Positions 17,017 to 26,659 of a stretch of 64,000 bases of DNA are shown here, piece after piece. Position 1 is the first letter of the stretch; every line of letters begins with the position of its first letter. Where the stretch lies: positions 248,001 to 312,000 of the forward strand of contig CAYNOT010000001.1 of the NCBI GenBank assembly GCA_964398945.1, written 5' to 3'. The translations under genes and the position numbers were made by a program. Under the pieces are notes generated by a model. That model saw only the letters and a list, made by a program, of their open reading frames with translations, was not told where the DNA came from and ran no database searches. Source of the DNA: JBGTGG01 sp964398945. Lineage in GTDB: Bacteria; Bacteroidota; Bacteroidia; Cytophagales; Cyclobacteriaceae.

Positions 17017-18507
17017 ATGGTGGAAATCAAAAAAATATTGATTGCAAACCGGGGGGAAATAGCCCTTCGTATCATCCGAACAGCCAAAGAGATGGGCATC
17101 CGAACGGTGGCCACGTATAGTGAAGCTGATCGGCATGCACTCCATGTAAGGTTGGCAGATGAAGCAGTGTTGTTGGGGCCACCCCCCTCTTCGGAATCCT
17201 ATCTGAAGATGGACACGATTATCGAAGCTGCGCTTCAACTGGGGGCCGATGCAATCCATCCTGGGTACGGGTTTCTTTCCGAGAACGAGACTTTTGCCAA
17301 AAAGGTCGAAGAAGCCGGTATTATTTTTATTGGTCCTTCTGCGGAGTCAATCCATGTGATGGGCAGTAAGCTTGCAGCAAAAGACGCAGTTGCAAAATTC
17401 AACGTTCCGCTCGTACCGGGAACTGCCGAACCGATTAGTGATGTACCGCAAGCAAAAAAAATAGCAGCAGAAATTGGTTATCCAATCCTAATAAAAGCAA
17501 GCGCTGGCGGTGGTGGAAAAGGTATGCGCCTTGTGGGTTCCGAATCGGAATTTGATTCCCAAATGGAACGTGCTGTGAGCGAAGCTAAATCTTCTTTTGG
17601 TGATGGTGCAGTTTTTATTGAAAAGTTCGTCACGAAACCACGGCATATTGAGTTTCAGATTTTTGGTGACAAGCATGGGAATGTAATCCATCTATTTGAA
17701 CGGGAATGTTCAATACAACGAAGGCACCAAAAAGTAATTGAAGAAGCCCCGTCCTCCGTGCTCACACCTGAAATTCGAAAAGCCATGGGTGAAGCAGCTA
17801 TCAATGTAGCGCGCGCTTGCAATTATTACGGTGCAGGTACAGTTGAATTTATCCTGGATGAAAACCTGAACTTTTATTTCCTTGAAATGAATACACGCTT
17901 GCAAGTGGAGCATCCCGTTACCGAAGAAATCACAGGGTTGGACTTGGTACGTTTACAAATCCATGTTGCCGAAGGAAAAGAAATTCCATTCAAACAAGAA
18001 GATATAAAAATGATTGGCCATGCAATTGAAGTCCGCGTGTATGCCGAAGACCCTGCCAATAATTTCTTGCCGGATATTGGAACGCTTACCACCTACAAAC
18101 GTCCACAAGGAAATGGTATTCGGGTAGATGATGGCTTTGAGGAAGGAATGGGGATACCCTTCTATTATGATCCCATGATTGCGAAATTGGTGTGTCATGC
18201 CGAAAACAGATCAAGTGCGATCGAAAAAACAATTCGTGCGATCGATGAATATGAAATCACAGGATTAGAAACCACGCTGGGATTTTGTAAGTTCGTTTTA
18301 CAACACCCTGCATTTACATCTGGTAAATTCGACACCAAGTTTGTGGAAGAGCATTTCAATCCTGAAGAATTAAAAGTAGAAAGTGACCCTGTGGCATCCC
18401 GTCTGGCCGCTGCAATTGCCACCACACTTTTAAACTCCAGATCCAACACAGTGCAAAAGCAAGCGGAGCACCAACCGATAAGCCGCTGGAAAAAAAACAG
18501 GGTGTAA
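17017..18507 (+). CDS. Acyl-CoA carboxylase, biotin carboxylase subunit
   Basis: Carboxylates biotin on a carrier protein with ATP and bicarbonate. The 496 residues hold the biotin carboxylase N-domain (KILIANRGEIALRI at 5-18), the ATP-grasp lid KASAGGGGKGMR, the EMNTRLQVEHPVTE catalytic segment, and the C-domain. A tail after FVEEHFNP extends past the usual 450-residue AccC, but no biotin-carrier MKM motif is present. The tail and the PccA-like ending suggest a propionyl- or other acyl-CoA carboxylase rather than the fatty-acid AccC. No carrier or carboxyltransferase gene is adjacent. The ATG at 17017 gives the conserved N-terminus; the TAA abuts the next ATG. Confidence 0.88.
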   Translation: MVEIKKILIANRGEIALRIIRTAKEMGIRTVATYSEADRHALHVRLADEAVLLGPPPSSESYLKMDTIIEAALQLGADAIHPGYGFLSENETFAKKVEEAGIIFIGPSAESIHVMGSKLAAKDAVAKFNVPLVPGTAEPISDVPQAKKIAAEIGYPILIKASAGGGGKGMRLVGSESEFDSQMERAVSEAKSSFGDGAVFIEKFVTKPRHIEFQIFGDKHGNVIHLFERECSIQRRHQKVIEEAPSSVLTPEIRKAMGEAAINVARACNYYGAGTVEFILDENLNFYFLEMNTRLQVEHPVTEEITGLDLVRLQIHVAEGKEIPFKQEDIKMIGHAIEVRVYAEDPANNFLPDIGTLTTYKRPQGNGIRVDDGFEEGMGIPFYYDPMIAKLVCHAENRSSAIEKTIRAIDEYEITGLETTLGFCKFVLQHPAFTSGKFDTKFVEEHFNPEELKVESDPVASRLAAAIATTLLNSRSNTVQKQAEHQPISRWKKNRV

Positions 18508-19809
18508 ATGGCAGAAATAAAACCTTTTAGAGCCTGGCGGTACAATGGCCAACTCACCAACGATATTGAAAGCCTGACCTCGCCATTGTTTGATGTTGTG
18601 TCGGGAAAACAGCGGGAGAGTTTATATCAAAACCCAATCAATAGTATTCACCTTTCAGTGCCCCAACCGCCTGACCCTGCCGGGCGTGCTGCCACCCTTT
18701 TGGAAAAATGGAAAAACGATGGCACGTTGGTGCAAGATAATTTACCGGGGATCTATGTGTATTATCAATACTTTCGGTTGCCCGGAATGCAGAATGAATT
18801 ATGCCGGAAGGGATTCATCTGCAACATCCGTACCTACGATTGGAATGAGGACATTGTCCTCCGGCATGAAAACACGATGCCAAAAGCTGTAAACGATCGC
18901 ATCGAGTTGTTGGCGAAAACGGAATTCCACGCAAGTGCAACCCATGGACTATACACCGACAATTCTTATACGCTCGAAAACTATATGGATGAAGCAATCC
19001 AAAAACCACTTTATGAAGTAGAGGACTACCAGGGTGTGCGCGATGTGCTTGCAGTGATCCATGATCGGAAAGCCATCCAACTTTTTATCGATACGCTTGC
19101 ACAGAAAAAAATTATTTTAGCGGATGGGCACCATCGCTACGAAGGGTCTTTGGCCTACAAACAAGATGCTGCAAAAGCAAACCCCAACCATACCGGAAAA
19201 GAAGGATACAACTTTCATTTGATGTACCTCACCAATACAGATGCCGGGGATTTCAGGATATTGCCAACCCACCGCCTCATCACAGGTATCCAAAATTTTA
19301 ATGAAGCAGCGTTGCTGAAAAAATTGGAAAGTGATTTTAGTATCAAACGCCTTGATGATGTGGACACGGTGAATGAAATTGTTGCGGGAAAACAATGGGC
19401 TTTCGGATTGCTCTTTAAAGATAGTGCTTATAAAATACGATTGAAACCCGAAGCAATCCATACCATCCCATGGAAATTCCCGGATGTTATCAATGCGTTG
19501 GATTTGACAGTAATGCATTATTTCGTTATCGAAAAAGCGCTGGGCATTCCCGGAAAAGAACAACGCGCATCGGAAAACATAACGTTTGATAGGAGTTTTT
19601 CAGACTGCTTAAAGAAAGTGATTCAGGAAGAAGCACAACTCGCGATCATTACAAACGAGATTTCTATTGAAGAAGTAAAGGCAGTTTGCGAAAGTGGTTT
19701 TACAATGCCCCAGAAATCCACTTATTTTTATCCGAAGGTTATTTGTGGTTTTGTGTTTAGTTCAATCAAAGAAGATGAATTTCAATCGCCCCCTTATTCT
19801 AGCTTCTAG
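18508..19809 (+). CDS. DUF1015 family protein
   Basis: A 433-residue cytosolic protein of the DUF1015 family, whose function is not settled. The N-terminus IKPFRAWRYN and the central ILADGHHRYEGSLAYK (about 206-221) are the strongly conserved family marks; the D-G-H-H-R cluster looks like an active or nucleotide-binding site. In many Bacteroidota DUF1015 genes sit near serine biosynthesis genes; here the serA-serC pair is 11 kb away. Its ATG follows the accC stop with no gap, and its end overlaps maf by 35 bases, so four genes are probably translated from one message. Confidence 0.85.
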   Translation: MAEIKPFRAWRYNGQLTNDIESLTSPLFDVVSGKQRESLYQNPINSIHLSVPQPPDPAGRAATLLEKWKNDGTLVQDNLPGIYVYYQYFRLPGMQNELCRKGFICNIRTYDWNEDIVLRHENTMPKAVNDRIELLAKTEFHASATHGLYTDNSYTLENYMDEAIQKPLYEVEDYQGVRDVLAVIHDRKAIQLFIDTLAQKKIILADGHHRYEGSLAYKQDAAKANPNHTGKEGYNFHLMYLTNTDAGDFRILPTHRLITGIQNFNEAALLKKLESDFSIKRLDDVDTVNEIVAGKQWAFGLLFKDSAYKIRLKPEAIHTIPWKFPDVINALDLTVMHYFVIEKALGIPGKEQRASENITFDRSFSDCLKKVIQEEAQLAIITNEISIEEVKAVCESGFTMPQKSTYFYPKVICGFVFSSIKEDEFQSPPYSSF

Positions 19810-20347
19810 CTCCCCAAGAAGGCAACACCTCATGAAAGAGGCGGGATTTACCTTTCGCATTGAAAAGCCCGATGTAGAAGAAGACTTCCCGTCCGATTTG
19901 CCGATTGATCAGGTGGCAAAATACCTGGCGTGTAAAAAAGCTGAATACTTCCGGCCATCCATCCATGAAGAAGTGGTTGTAACGGCTGACACGGTGGTGA
20001 TTTTAAACAACCAAATTCTTAACAAGCCTGCAGATAAAACCGAAGCGGTGCGGATGCTCCAATCCCTTTCCGGAAAAGCACACACAGTGATGACCGGGGT
20101 TTGCATCCTGTCTAAAGAATGGGAAACCAGTTTTGATGAAAGCACCCTGGTAAAATTTAAGGAACTATCACTTCAAGAAATAGAATTTTACATCGACAAC
20201 TATAAGCCCTATGATAAAGCCGGTGCGTATGGTGCGCAGGACTGGTTTGGAATGGTGGCCATCGAAAAAATAGAAGGATCATACTTTAATGTAATGGGCC
20301 TTCCGATCCATCGCGTGTATCAAATACTCAACGAACAATTTTCTTGA
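19775..20347 (+). CDS. maf: Maf-family nucleoside triphosphate pyrophosphatase
   Basis: A 190-residue Maf protein that hydrolyses non-canonical or excess nucleoside triphosphates (dTTP/UTP type in the nearest groups). The N-terminal LILASSSPRRQHLMKEAG phosphate loop, the VTADTVV motif near 64-70 and the DKAGAYGAQD segment are complete. The ATG at 19775 fits the family start and lies inside the end of the DUF1015 gene. The stop overlaps the CPBP gene by four bases. Confidence 0.92.
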   Translation: MNFNRPLILASSSPRRQHLMKEAGFTFRIEKPDVEEDFPSDLPIDQVAKYLACKKAEYFRPSIHEEVVVTADTVVILNNQILNKPADKTEAVRMLQSLSGKAHTVMTGVCILSKEWETSFDESTLVKFKELSLQEIEFYIDNYKPYDKAGAYGAQDWFGMVAIEKIEGSYFNVMGLPIHRVYQILNEQFS

Positions 20348-21285
20348 AAAAGATAGTTGGCTATCTGAAGTCGCATATCAAATCGGATTTTAATCCCGTT
20401 GCTTATTTGCTTGTTGCCATTCTGCTAACCGTTGCCATTCGTTACAACTATCAGGTTGATTTTGAAGATGGCTTTCTGGATTTACAAACAGGGGTTCGAA
20501 AAGTAGTATACTTCTTTCTTTTTTTCTCCCTTCCATTTTATGGAACATTGATTATACTCGGTGTTTTCAAAAGGGATGTTGCTTTTTTAAGATCAACTAA
20601 ATTTTGGATGATCAGTGGCATCGGGTTTTTCTTGCAGGCTTTTGACTCCAGTGTACTTTTTTTAACCGAAATAACGCAATTTTTATTTCCACCACAGCTT
20701 TTCCTGTGGGGATTCAAAATCAACAATAACTATTTATCACTTCTTACCATTACGCTACCCTTATTATGTTTGGCTTTTGTAGTAGGTCGAAAAAATTCCT
20801 ATATGTATGGTTTAAACAATCAACGCTTCGATACCAGGCCCTACTTCACCATGTTGGCGATCATGATCCCATTCCTTTTTATCGCTTCCTTTCTCCCCGG
20901 CTTTCCAAATCAATATCCGATGTATAATTCAGGATATAGTATCCACAATTACCCGCAACCTGAATTTTTGTACGCGGGGATTTATGAGCTCGGTTACGGG
21001 CTCAACTTTATTTCTGTCGAACTTTTCTTTAGGGGTTTTTTAGTAATCGGGCTAATGTCATTTGCCGGAAGGAAAGTGGTGTTGGCCATGGCTGTTTCCT
21101 ATTGTTTTTTGCATTTCGGTAAACCGGCAGGAGAAGCCATCAGTTCAATTTTTGGTGGATATCTTTTGGGGGTAATCGCATACGAAACAAAAAGTATATG
21201 GGGAGGTGTGATTATCCATATTGGTATAGCCTGGGCGATGGAAGGTATAGCGGTACTCAATCACACCTTCCAGTTAAACCAATGA
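20344..21285 (+). CDS. CPBP-family intramembrane metalloprotease-like protein
   Basis: A 313-residue membrane protein with about seven to eight hydrophobic segments. The C-terminal half has the CPBP/abortive-infection pattern: a VELFFRG segment (the usual EExxxR with only one glutamate), a FLHFGKP histidine and a HIGIAWAME histidine motif. The family includes CAAX-prenyl-type proteases, but the substrate here is unknown and the weak first motif leaves activity uncertain. The start is a TTG at 20344 that overlaps the maf stop by four bases; no ATG is near. Confidence 0.75.
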   Translation: MKKIVGYLKSHIKSDFNPVAYLLVAILLTVAIRYNYQVDFEDGFLDLQTGVRKVVYFFLFFSLPFYGTLIILGVFKRDVAFLRSTKFWMISGIGFFLQAFDSSVLFLTEITQFLFPPQLFLWGFKINNNYLSLLTITLPLLCLAFVVGRKNSYMYGLNNQRFDTRPYFTMLAIMIPFLFIASFLPGFPNQYPMYNSGYSIHNYPQPEFLYAGIYELGYGLNFISVELFFRGFLVIGLMSFAGRKVVLAMAVSYCFLHFGKPAGEAISSIFGGYLLGVIAYETKSIWGGVIIHIGIAWAMEGIAVLNHTFQLNQ

Positions 21286-21302
21286 TTTGGTGAATGCTGT
21301 AA

Positions 21303-21328
21303 TAAAAAAGCCCCTTACGGGGCCTTTA
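21303..21328. terminator. Bidirectional terminator between convergent operons
   Basis: A GC-rich stem (GCCCC-TTAC-GGGGC) with an A-run on its left and T-rich sequence on its right, placed between the CPBP gene and the efflux adaptor gene on the opposite strand. Confidence 0.75.
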
Positions 21329-21329
21329 C

Positions 21330-22697
21330 TTAATTTTCTTCATTTTTGGGTGCATCCTTCTTCACTGTCTTTTTTATTTTGTCCCCTTCTTTCAAACGTT
21401 TTGAAACCACCAGAAAAGGACCTGTCACTACTTCTGTAGTATCTGAAATCCCTGTGGTAATTTCAATGTTGTCATAATCACTGATACCGGTTTCGACTTC
21501 CACTTTCTTTGCTACCCCGTTTTCGTTCACAAAGACGATTACCTTTTTATCATCCTTCTTCGCTGCATCCTGGCCCGGTTCAGATTGTGTATTCGGTGGT
21601 CCTTGTGGTCCATCCTTCTTTTCTTTATCATTCCGTGTGGTCACTGCCGACAACGGAACAGACAATACATTCGCCTTGGTTTTGGTAATAATATCTACAC
21701 TTGCTGTCATCCCTGGACGAAATGGATACTTATTCCCTTCTTTAATCAGTTCTTCGTAAGAAGATTGTAACATCAAAATCCGTACTTCAAATTCGGTTAT
21801 TGCATCAGCCGAAAGTTTATCTTTTGCGGTATTGGCGATCAACGTTACAATGCCCTTGAATTTCTTGTTTTGATTGGAGTATGCATCTACATCGATAATG
21901 GCGGTATCCCCATTATGTACACGGACGATATCATTTTCATTTACGTCCACACGCACTTCCATGGTGTTCAAATCCGCAATGCGCAGCATTTCAGTACCGG
22001 CCATCGTAGCAGTACCCACCACGCGTTCTCCTTTTCTTACAATTAACTTGGAAACGATTCCATCCATCGGTGCCACAACTGCCGTTCTTCTGAAATTCTC
22101 TTCTGCTTCGGTCAGGGAAGCTTTCGTGCTACTAATAATATACTCCGAAGCTTTTACAGATTGTGCAGCGGATGCTTTATCTTGTTTTGCAATTTCATAG
22201 TTCTGTTCTGCCAATTGCCAGTCTGCATCCGAAATCACTTTTTCTTCATGTAGTTGCTTTTGGCGGTTATAATCTTGTGTAGCCCGCACCAGTGTTGCTT
22301 CCGCGCGGGAAAGACTAGCTTTACTTTGTTCAAGATTAGCATATTGCTGATTCAAGCCCGCACGTGCACGCTCCAATTGACTTTGCAATATATCCGGACG
22401 GATTTTCACCAAGGTTTCACCTCTTTTAACTGCATCTCCTTCTTCAATTTCCAGGTCAATAATTTCACCTGAAACTTCCGGTGCAATCTTGACTTCGGTT
22501 ACAGGTTGAATAGTACCGGAGGCACTTACTTTTTCAACAATTGTACTGCGGCTGGCTTTTGCCATGTCGACTTCCATTTCTTTTTCCTTACCGATCCACC
22601 CCTGTGATTTTCCAATAATGATCACCAACAACAAGACAACAACTGCCCCGATGAGGATATAAATAAGTCGATTTGATTTTTTCTTTTGCTTTGCCAT
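21330..22697 (-). CDS. Efflux pump periplasmic adaptor subunit (HlyD/MacA type)
   Basis: A 455-residue membrane-fusion adaptor linking an inner membrane pump to the TolC channel. It has one N-terminal membrane helix (residues 10-28), a split lipoyl domain (ASGTIQPVTEVKIAPEVSGEI and VVAPMDGIVSKLIVRKGE) around a long coiled coil (about 105-205), then beta-barrel and membrane-proximal domains. A low-complexity lysine/proline insert lies near 370-400. It is directly downstream of the TolC-like gene. No pump permease or ATPase is in the operon, so the transported compound is unknown; a MacB-type partner lies elsewhere if it is of the MacA kind. Confidence 0.88.
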   Translation of the reverse strand: MAKQKKKSNRLIYILIGAVVVLLLVIIIGKSQGWIGKEKEMEVDMAKASRSTIVEKVSASGTIQPVTEVKIAPEVSGEIIDLEIEEGDAVKRGETLVKIRPDILQSQLERARAGLNQQYANLEQSKASLSRAEATLVRATQDYNRQKQLHEEKVISDADWQLAEQNYEIAKQDKASAAQSVKASEYIISSTKASLTEAEENFRRTAVVAPMDGIVSKLIVRKGERVVGTATMAGTEMLRIADLNTMEVRVDVNENDIVRVHNGDTAIIDVDAYSNQNKKFKGIVTLIANTAKDKLSADAITEFEVRILMLQSSYEELIKEGNKYPFRPGMTASVDIITKTKANVLSVPLSAVTTRNDKEKKDGPQGPPNTQSEPGQDAAKKDDKKVIVFVNENGVAKKVEVETGISDYDNIEITTGISDTTEVVTGPFLVVSKRLKEGDKIKKTVKKDAPKNEEN

Positions 22698-22707
22698 TGA
22701 TATTAAA

Positions 22708-24165
22708 TTAAAATCCGAGTGGTTTTCCTTGATAAAAGTCGAGTACTTTCATTTTAAATATGAGATCGTATTTTGCCCGCAACAAATCTGATTGGGCTTG
22801 AAAATAGTCATTTTCCGAAACTTGATATTCCACGAAATTAATCGCGTTTAAATCATAGCGTTGCTTTGCCATGCGGAAAGCTTCTTCACGTGCCGCTACC
22901 TGACGTGTTGCGGAAGAGTATGTCTTTTCTGCTGCTATTGCATCATTGTAGGCGGTCTCTACTGCTTGCCGCAACAGGTTCTTTGTTTCTTGCAACGTGA
23001 TTTCAGATTGGCTTCTGGCTACTTTGGAGCGCTGTACCACCGATGAGGCTTGCCATCCATTAAACACTGGTATCGATAGCGTTACACTTATAGAGCGGAA
23101 TACGTTGTCTTGAAATTGATCCATCCTTCCATATTCAGAATAAGTCGTTCCGGTGGGTAGCTGAGTATCTCGAACCACGGGTTCATTGGTTCCTTGTACA
23201 TACCCAACATCCACTGTGGAAGGAACATACCCGCCATCCGGTTCAAATCGCTCACGATCAGAAACACTACTGTAATTGGTTGAAATATTGCCTGATGCAG
23301 TTAGTCTTGGGTATAAATTCCCCTTCGCGGCTTTCAGCGCATACTCTGAACTGGACAAGCGAAGATTTGCACTTCTAACTTCTGGCATAGTCAGTAAAGC
23401 TGTTTCATAAATCTCCGCTTTAGACTGATCCAAGACCAATTCATCAAGTCCAATTTCCGGTACTTCAACTTGCAAATCGGTATCACCCGGTAACTGCATT
23501 GCCTGTTTCAACTGAAGGAGTGAAAGTGCAAGTGCATTTTCCCGTTGAATCAAATTCAATTCGTTGGTGGCAACCTGGGCATCGGTGTTGAGTTGCTCTG
23601 CTTTTGGCAACGCACCTACAGCTACTTGCTTTTTGGTCCTTTCAAATTGTTCCTGACTTGAGTTCAATTGAAGTTTAGCTGTTTCCAATAACTCCATATT
23701 GAAAATAACCGAGGTATAAAGTGTGACCACATTGATGATAACATCGTTTCTTGTTCTTTCAAGATCAGCTTCAGACGCAAAGTAATCCTGGGTAGTCCGC
23801 TTGATTGTATTTTGAATGTTAAACCCATTGAACAACGTCACCGAGCTATTTAGGCCCAGGTTATTTGAATTTACCTGCTGAGTAACAAACAAGTTTGTTA
23901 CAGGGTTAATAGAGCGCCCCCAGTTATAGCCTTGTGTAGCACTTCCATTTAAGCTTGGGATCATGGTAAGCTTTGCCTGCTTTCTGTCGATAAGACTATT
24001 CTCAACATTATTTTCACTTCGTTTTACGTTTAGGCTATTTCCTAGTGCATAATCAATACACTCCTGTAACCCCCAAACCTTGGAAGTGGCCTGAGCTACA
24101 GTTTGCGCAATGTTTTGAAACGAAATTAAAAATACCAGTGAAAGGGTAGTAAAAACCTTCTTCAT
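22708..24165 (-). CDS. TolC-family outer membrane channel
   Basis: A 485-residue outer membrane efflux protein. The signal covers residues 1-21; two internally similar halves with long helices (for example GALPKAEQLNTDAQVATNEL and the second-half RYDLNAINFVEYQVSENDYF) form the periplasmic tunnel. A 10-base gap separates it from the adaptor gene, and 6 bases separate it from the serine dehydratase gene upstream, so all three are one minus-strand operon. Confidence 0.9.
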   Translation of the reverse strand: MKKVFTTLSLVFLISFQNIAQTVAQATSKVWGLQECIDYALGNSLNVKRSENNVENSLIDRKQAKLTMIPSLNGSATQGYNWGRSINPVTNLFVTQQVNSNNLGLNSSVTLFNGFNIQNTIKRTTQDYFASEADLERTRNDVIINVVTLYTSVIFNMELLETAKLQLNSSQEQFERTKKQVAVGALPKAEQLNTDAQVATNELNLIQRENALALSLLQLKQAMQLPGDTDLQVEVPEIGLDELVLDQSKAEIYETALLTMPEVRSANLRLSSSEYALKAAKGNLYPRLTASGNISTNYSSVSDRERFEPDGGYVPSTVDVGYVQGTNEPVVRDTQLPTGTTYSEYGRMDQFQDNVFRSISVTLSIPVFNGWQASSVVQRSKVARSQSEITLQETKNLLRQAVETAYNDAIAAEKTYSSATRQVAAREEAFRMAKQRYDLNAINFVEYQVSENDYFQAQSDLLRAKYDLIFKMKVLDFYQGKPLGF

Positions 24166-24171
24166 AATTTA

Positions 24172-24849
24172 TTATCTATCAATATCCGGAATGTATATTA
24201 TTTCTTTAACCCAACTAAGACTCAATAAGTAGTCTAATGTTACACGTTTAATACCTGAATCCATTTCAATAACCAGGCACGCCAAATCATTCTTTCCTTT
24301 ACGGGAAACCGACATGGTGGCAATGTTGCAATCGTCATTCGACAACACACTTGATATAAAAGCGATACTCCCTTTTACATCATCTGCAGTGATAATCAAT
24401 GTATGGAGGTTGGCACTAAAATCTGCTTTAAAGCCATTGACCTCTGCGATGTTGATCATTCCACCGCCACGGCTTTCACCAATCACCTCTACGTTCCGTG
24501 ATTCACTTGACAAGAGAAGCTTAATTGTATTGGGGTGCATGGTCGAAGCATTTCCCACTGATTTAAACTTAAAGTCCAAACCTTGTTCCTTTGCCAATGT
24601 TAATGACTCTTTAATTCGCTTATCATCTGTTTTAAAATCAAGCAAACCTGCAATGATTGCCCGGTCACTTCCATGACCTTCATACGTGCTGGCAAAAGAG
24701 TTGTAGAAAACGATCTCGGCTTTCTCAGGTGTCGCCCCAAGGATTTTCCTGGCTGACCTGGCGATTCGCACAACCCCAGCGGTGTGGGAGCTTGACGGTC
24801 CGATCATTACGGGCCCGATCATGTCAAATACGCTACTTTTTTCAGCCAT
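24172..24849 (-). CDS. sdaAB: L-serine dehydratase, beta subunit
   Basis: Beta chain of the iron-sulfur L-serine dehydratase that turns serine into pyruvate and ammonia. The 225 residues carry the SDH-beta domain with IGPSSSHTAGVVRIAR at 16-31 and a C-terminal ACT domain (about 148-220). The alpha chain with the cluster cysteines is not in the window. The start at 24849 gives the conserved MAEKSSVFDMIGP; an upstream in-frame ATG at 24879 is less likely. It leads an operon with a TolC channel and an adaptor, an unexpected pairing of serine breakdown with export. Confidence 0.88.
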   Translation of the reverse strand: MAEKSSVFDMIGPVMIGPSSSHTAGVVRIARSARKILGATPEKAEIVFYNSFASTYEGHGSDRAIIAGLLDFKTDDKRIKESLTLAKEQGLDFKFKSVGNASTMHPNTIKLLLSSESRNVEVIGESRGGGMINIAEVNGFKADFSANLHTLIITADDVKGSIAFISSVLSNDDCNIATMSVSRKGKNDLACLVIEMDSGIKRVTLDYLLSLSWVKEIIYIPDIDR

Positions 24850-25072
24850 TCCTTGGTTCAATACGCAATCTGTCGACAAAAGGATATAATAATTACAGGA
24901 AGTGCAAATTCAACGGCAAAATTTAACGATACAAGTGGACAATTTGGCTTTTGAAAACTTCAAGGTAAGCAGGATGTTTAGGTCTAAATTCGGATATCAA
25001 AGCTCCTTGGGGTCCTGTTTTAGATGCCAGAACCTTAAAATCCTGATTTCATGACCAGTATGACGGAGGATT

Positions 25073-25480
25073 TCAGTACTTCCATTTTATACTTACCAAA
25101 TGCAGGTATGCCAAGCTTACCCCCCCTACTGTGTTGAGCATGAGGTCTTGAATAAAATTTAAATGATCATGCGCTAAAAGGATGAGCAACATCATACAAT
25201 TGCCAACTATCAAAACTACTTTAAAAAGTATACTTTGAAGTTTGAATGCTTTGTTGAAAATCAAAGGTAACGTACTCAGGATTGCTACGCTGCATAAAAC
25301 CGGATGGATGAGTTCATTTTGGATTAACAAACCGGGCAATGCAACCAATACCAGGGGCATTATCCAGCAGTGGACAATGCAAATAAGTGAAGTTATAATA
25401 CCTGTATAATCCGCCAGGTTAATAAGCAATAATCCCCGATAAGGTAGCAGGTGTTTATTTTCTTTAGAAGATTGTTTCAT
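25073..25480 (-). CDS. MerC-domain membrane protein
   Basis: A 135-residue protein with four predicted membrane helices. The first contains the MerC signature SLICIVHCWIMPLVL, where C33 and C38 sit within the helix as in MerC mercury transporters. A histidine pair HDH lies near 105. Many Bacteroidota carry MerC-domain proteins without other mercury genes, and none is seen here, so metal specificity is open. It is a single gene. Confidence 0.8.
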   Translation of the reverse strand: MKQSSKENKHLLPYRGLLLINLADYTGIITSLICIVHCWIMPLVLVALPGLLIQNELIHPVLCSVAILSTLPLIFNKAFKLQSILFKVVLIVGNCMMLLILLAHDHLNFIQDLMLNTVGGVSLAYLHLVSIKWKY

Positions 25481-25503
25481 CGTTGGTATTCATAATTTTT
25501 AAT

Positions 25504-25530
25504 AAGGCAAGGGATGTGCTCCCCTGCCTT
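25504..25530 (-). terminator. Stem-loop downstream of the methyltransferase gene
   Basis: AAGGCAAGGG and CCCCTGCCTT pair over 10 bases with one mismatch and a 7-base loop. It lies between the methyltransferase stop and the MerC start on the same strand. The tail is A/T-rich without a clean T-run, so it may be a terminator or a regulatory hairpin. Confidence 0.5.
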
Positions 25531-25579
25531 AAAGTGTAATCGGATTTTAGTTTCATCACCTTCAGATAAGAAGGACGAA

Positions 25580-26659
25580 TTATCGCTTTACTTCAAATAT
25601 CAAGTTGATAAGACTTTGTTGAACAATTTTGAAGTAGGAATAGCCAGCCATTTTTACAATTCCCTCAAGGGCAGCAGGACCAGCCTGTGCACCCAGATGA
25701 TAACCTCCTTCTTCAGAATGAGCATGTGGTAAACATAGTGCTGTGGAAGCCGCATAGAACATTCTTCCGATGGGATTGAAATTGTCTTCAACTTTGTCAG
25801 CCGCATTCGGCTCAACAACAAGCAAGGACCCGCTCTGCGATAGTTTGGTGTACGCATACCGAAGTGCTTTAAGTGGATTGCCTAGATCATGTAAACAATC
25901 AAAGAAACAAATCAAGTCAAAGTTTCCCTGGACATACCCTTCCGCATCAACCTTTGTAAAAAACACATTTGTCAATCCCTTTTCTTGCGCACGTTGAGTT
26001 GCCGTATCAATCGAATCTTGATGATAGTCAAATCCATAAAACTCTGAATTGGGAAACGCTTCTGCCATCAGAAGTGTGGAAGCACCATGCCCACATCCGA
26101 TATCTGCAACACGCCCGCCTTGCTGCAATTTATTTTCCATTCCATCCAATGCCGGAATCCACACCTTGACCAAATTGGCTAAGTAGCCCGTTCGGTAAAC
26201 TACCTCAACGCCATGAAAAAGGTGGTGATGATGTTCATGCCAACCGATACCACTACCCGTTTTAAAGGCTTCTGCCAATTTCTCTTTTCCCTTCCATAAG
26301 CTATCCACAACAAAGTAAGCCGGCCCCATTAAAAAAGGACTATCCTTTTCAATTAAGACTAGCGCATGTTCTTCGGGTAGTTCATACGTTTCTTCTTCTG
26401 GATTGTAAATAACATATCCACCCGCTGCCTGGTTGTTAAGCCATTCCCGAATATACCGTTCGTGGGTATTGGTAAGGATTGCCAATTGAATGGATGACAA
26501 TGGCCCTGCTTTTCGCATAGCTTCATACAAGCCCAGTTCTTGGCCAAGCAATGTCATTACCCCAGAATAATTTGCGGCAAGATCCAAGGTAAATTGACCC
26601 GCAAATTGTTCAGCCTTGGCTAAGTCAACAAAATTTTTTCCTTTTACTAAATCAGACAT
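25580..26659 (-). CDS. Class I SAM-dependent methyltransferase with N-terminal winged helix
   Basis: A 359-residue protein. Residues 15-100 look like the winged-helix domain that precedes the catalytic part in O-methyltransferase-like enzymes (LYEAMRKAGPLSSIQLAI, then ERYIREWLN). The SAM loop is ADIGCGHGAST near 183-193, and GFDYH marks the acidic strand. A histidine run HEHHHHLF near 141 may bind metal. The substrate is unknown. An AraC-type regulator gene lies 120 bases upstream on the same strand and may control it. Confidence 0.82.
   Translation of the reverse strand: MSDLVKGKNFVDLAKAEQFAGQFTLDLAANYSGVMTLLGQELGLYEAMRKAGPLSSIQLAILTNTHERYIREWLNNQAAGGYVIYNPEEETYELPEEHALVLIEKDSPFLMGPAYFVVDSLWKGKEKLAEAFKTGSGIGWHEHHHHLFHGVEVVYRTGYLANLVKVWIPALDGMENKLQQGGRVADIGCGHGASTLLMAEAFPNSEFYGFDYHQDSIDTATQRAQEKGLTNVFFTKVDAEGYVQGNFDLICFFDCLHDLGNPLKALRYAYTKLSQSGSLLVVEPNAADKVEDNFNPIGRMFYAASTALCLPHAHSEEGGYHLGAQAGPAALEGIVKMAGYSYFKIVQQSLINLIFEVKR

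Noticed and set aside
25073..26659. Mercury resistance cluster
   Set aside because: The MerC-like protein is alone; no merA, merT, merP or MerR of mercury type is near, and the methyltransferase has no mercury link.
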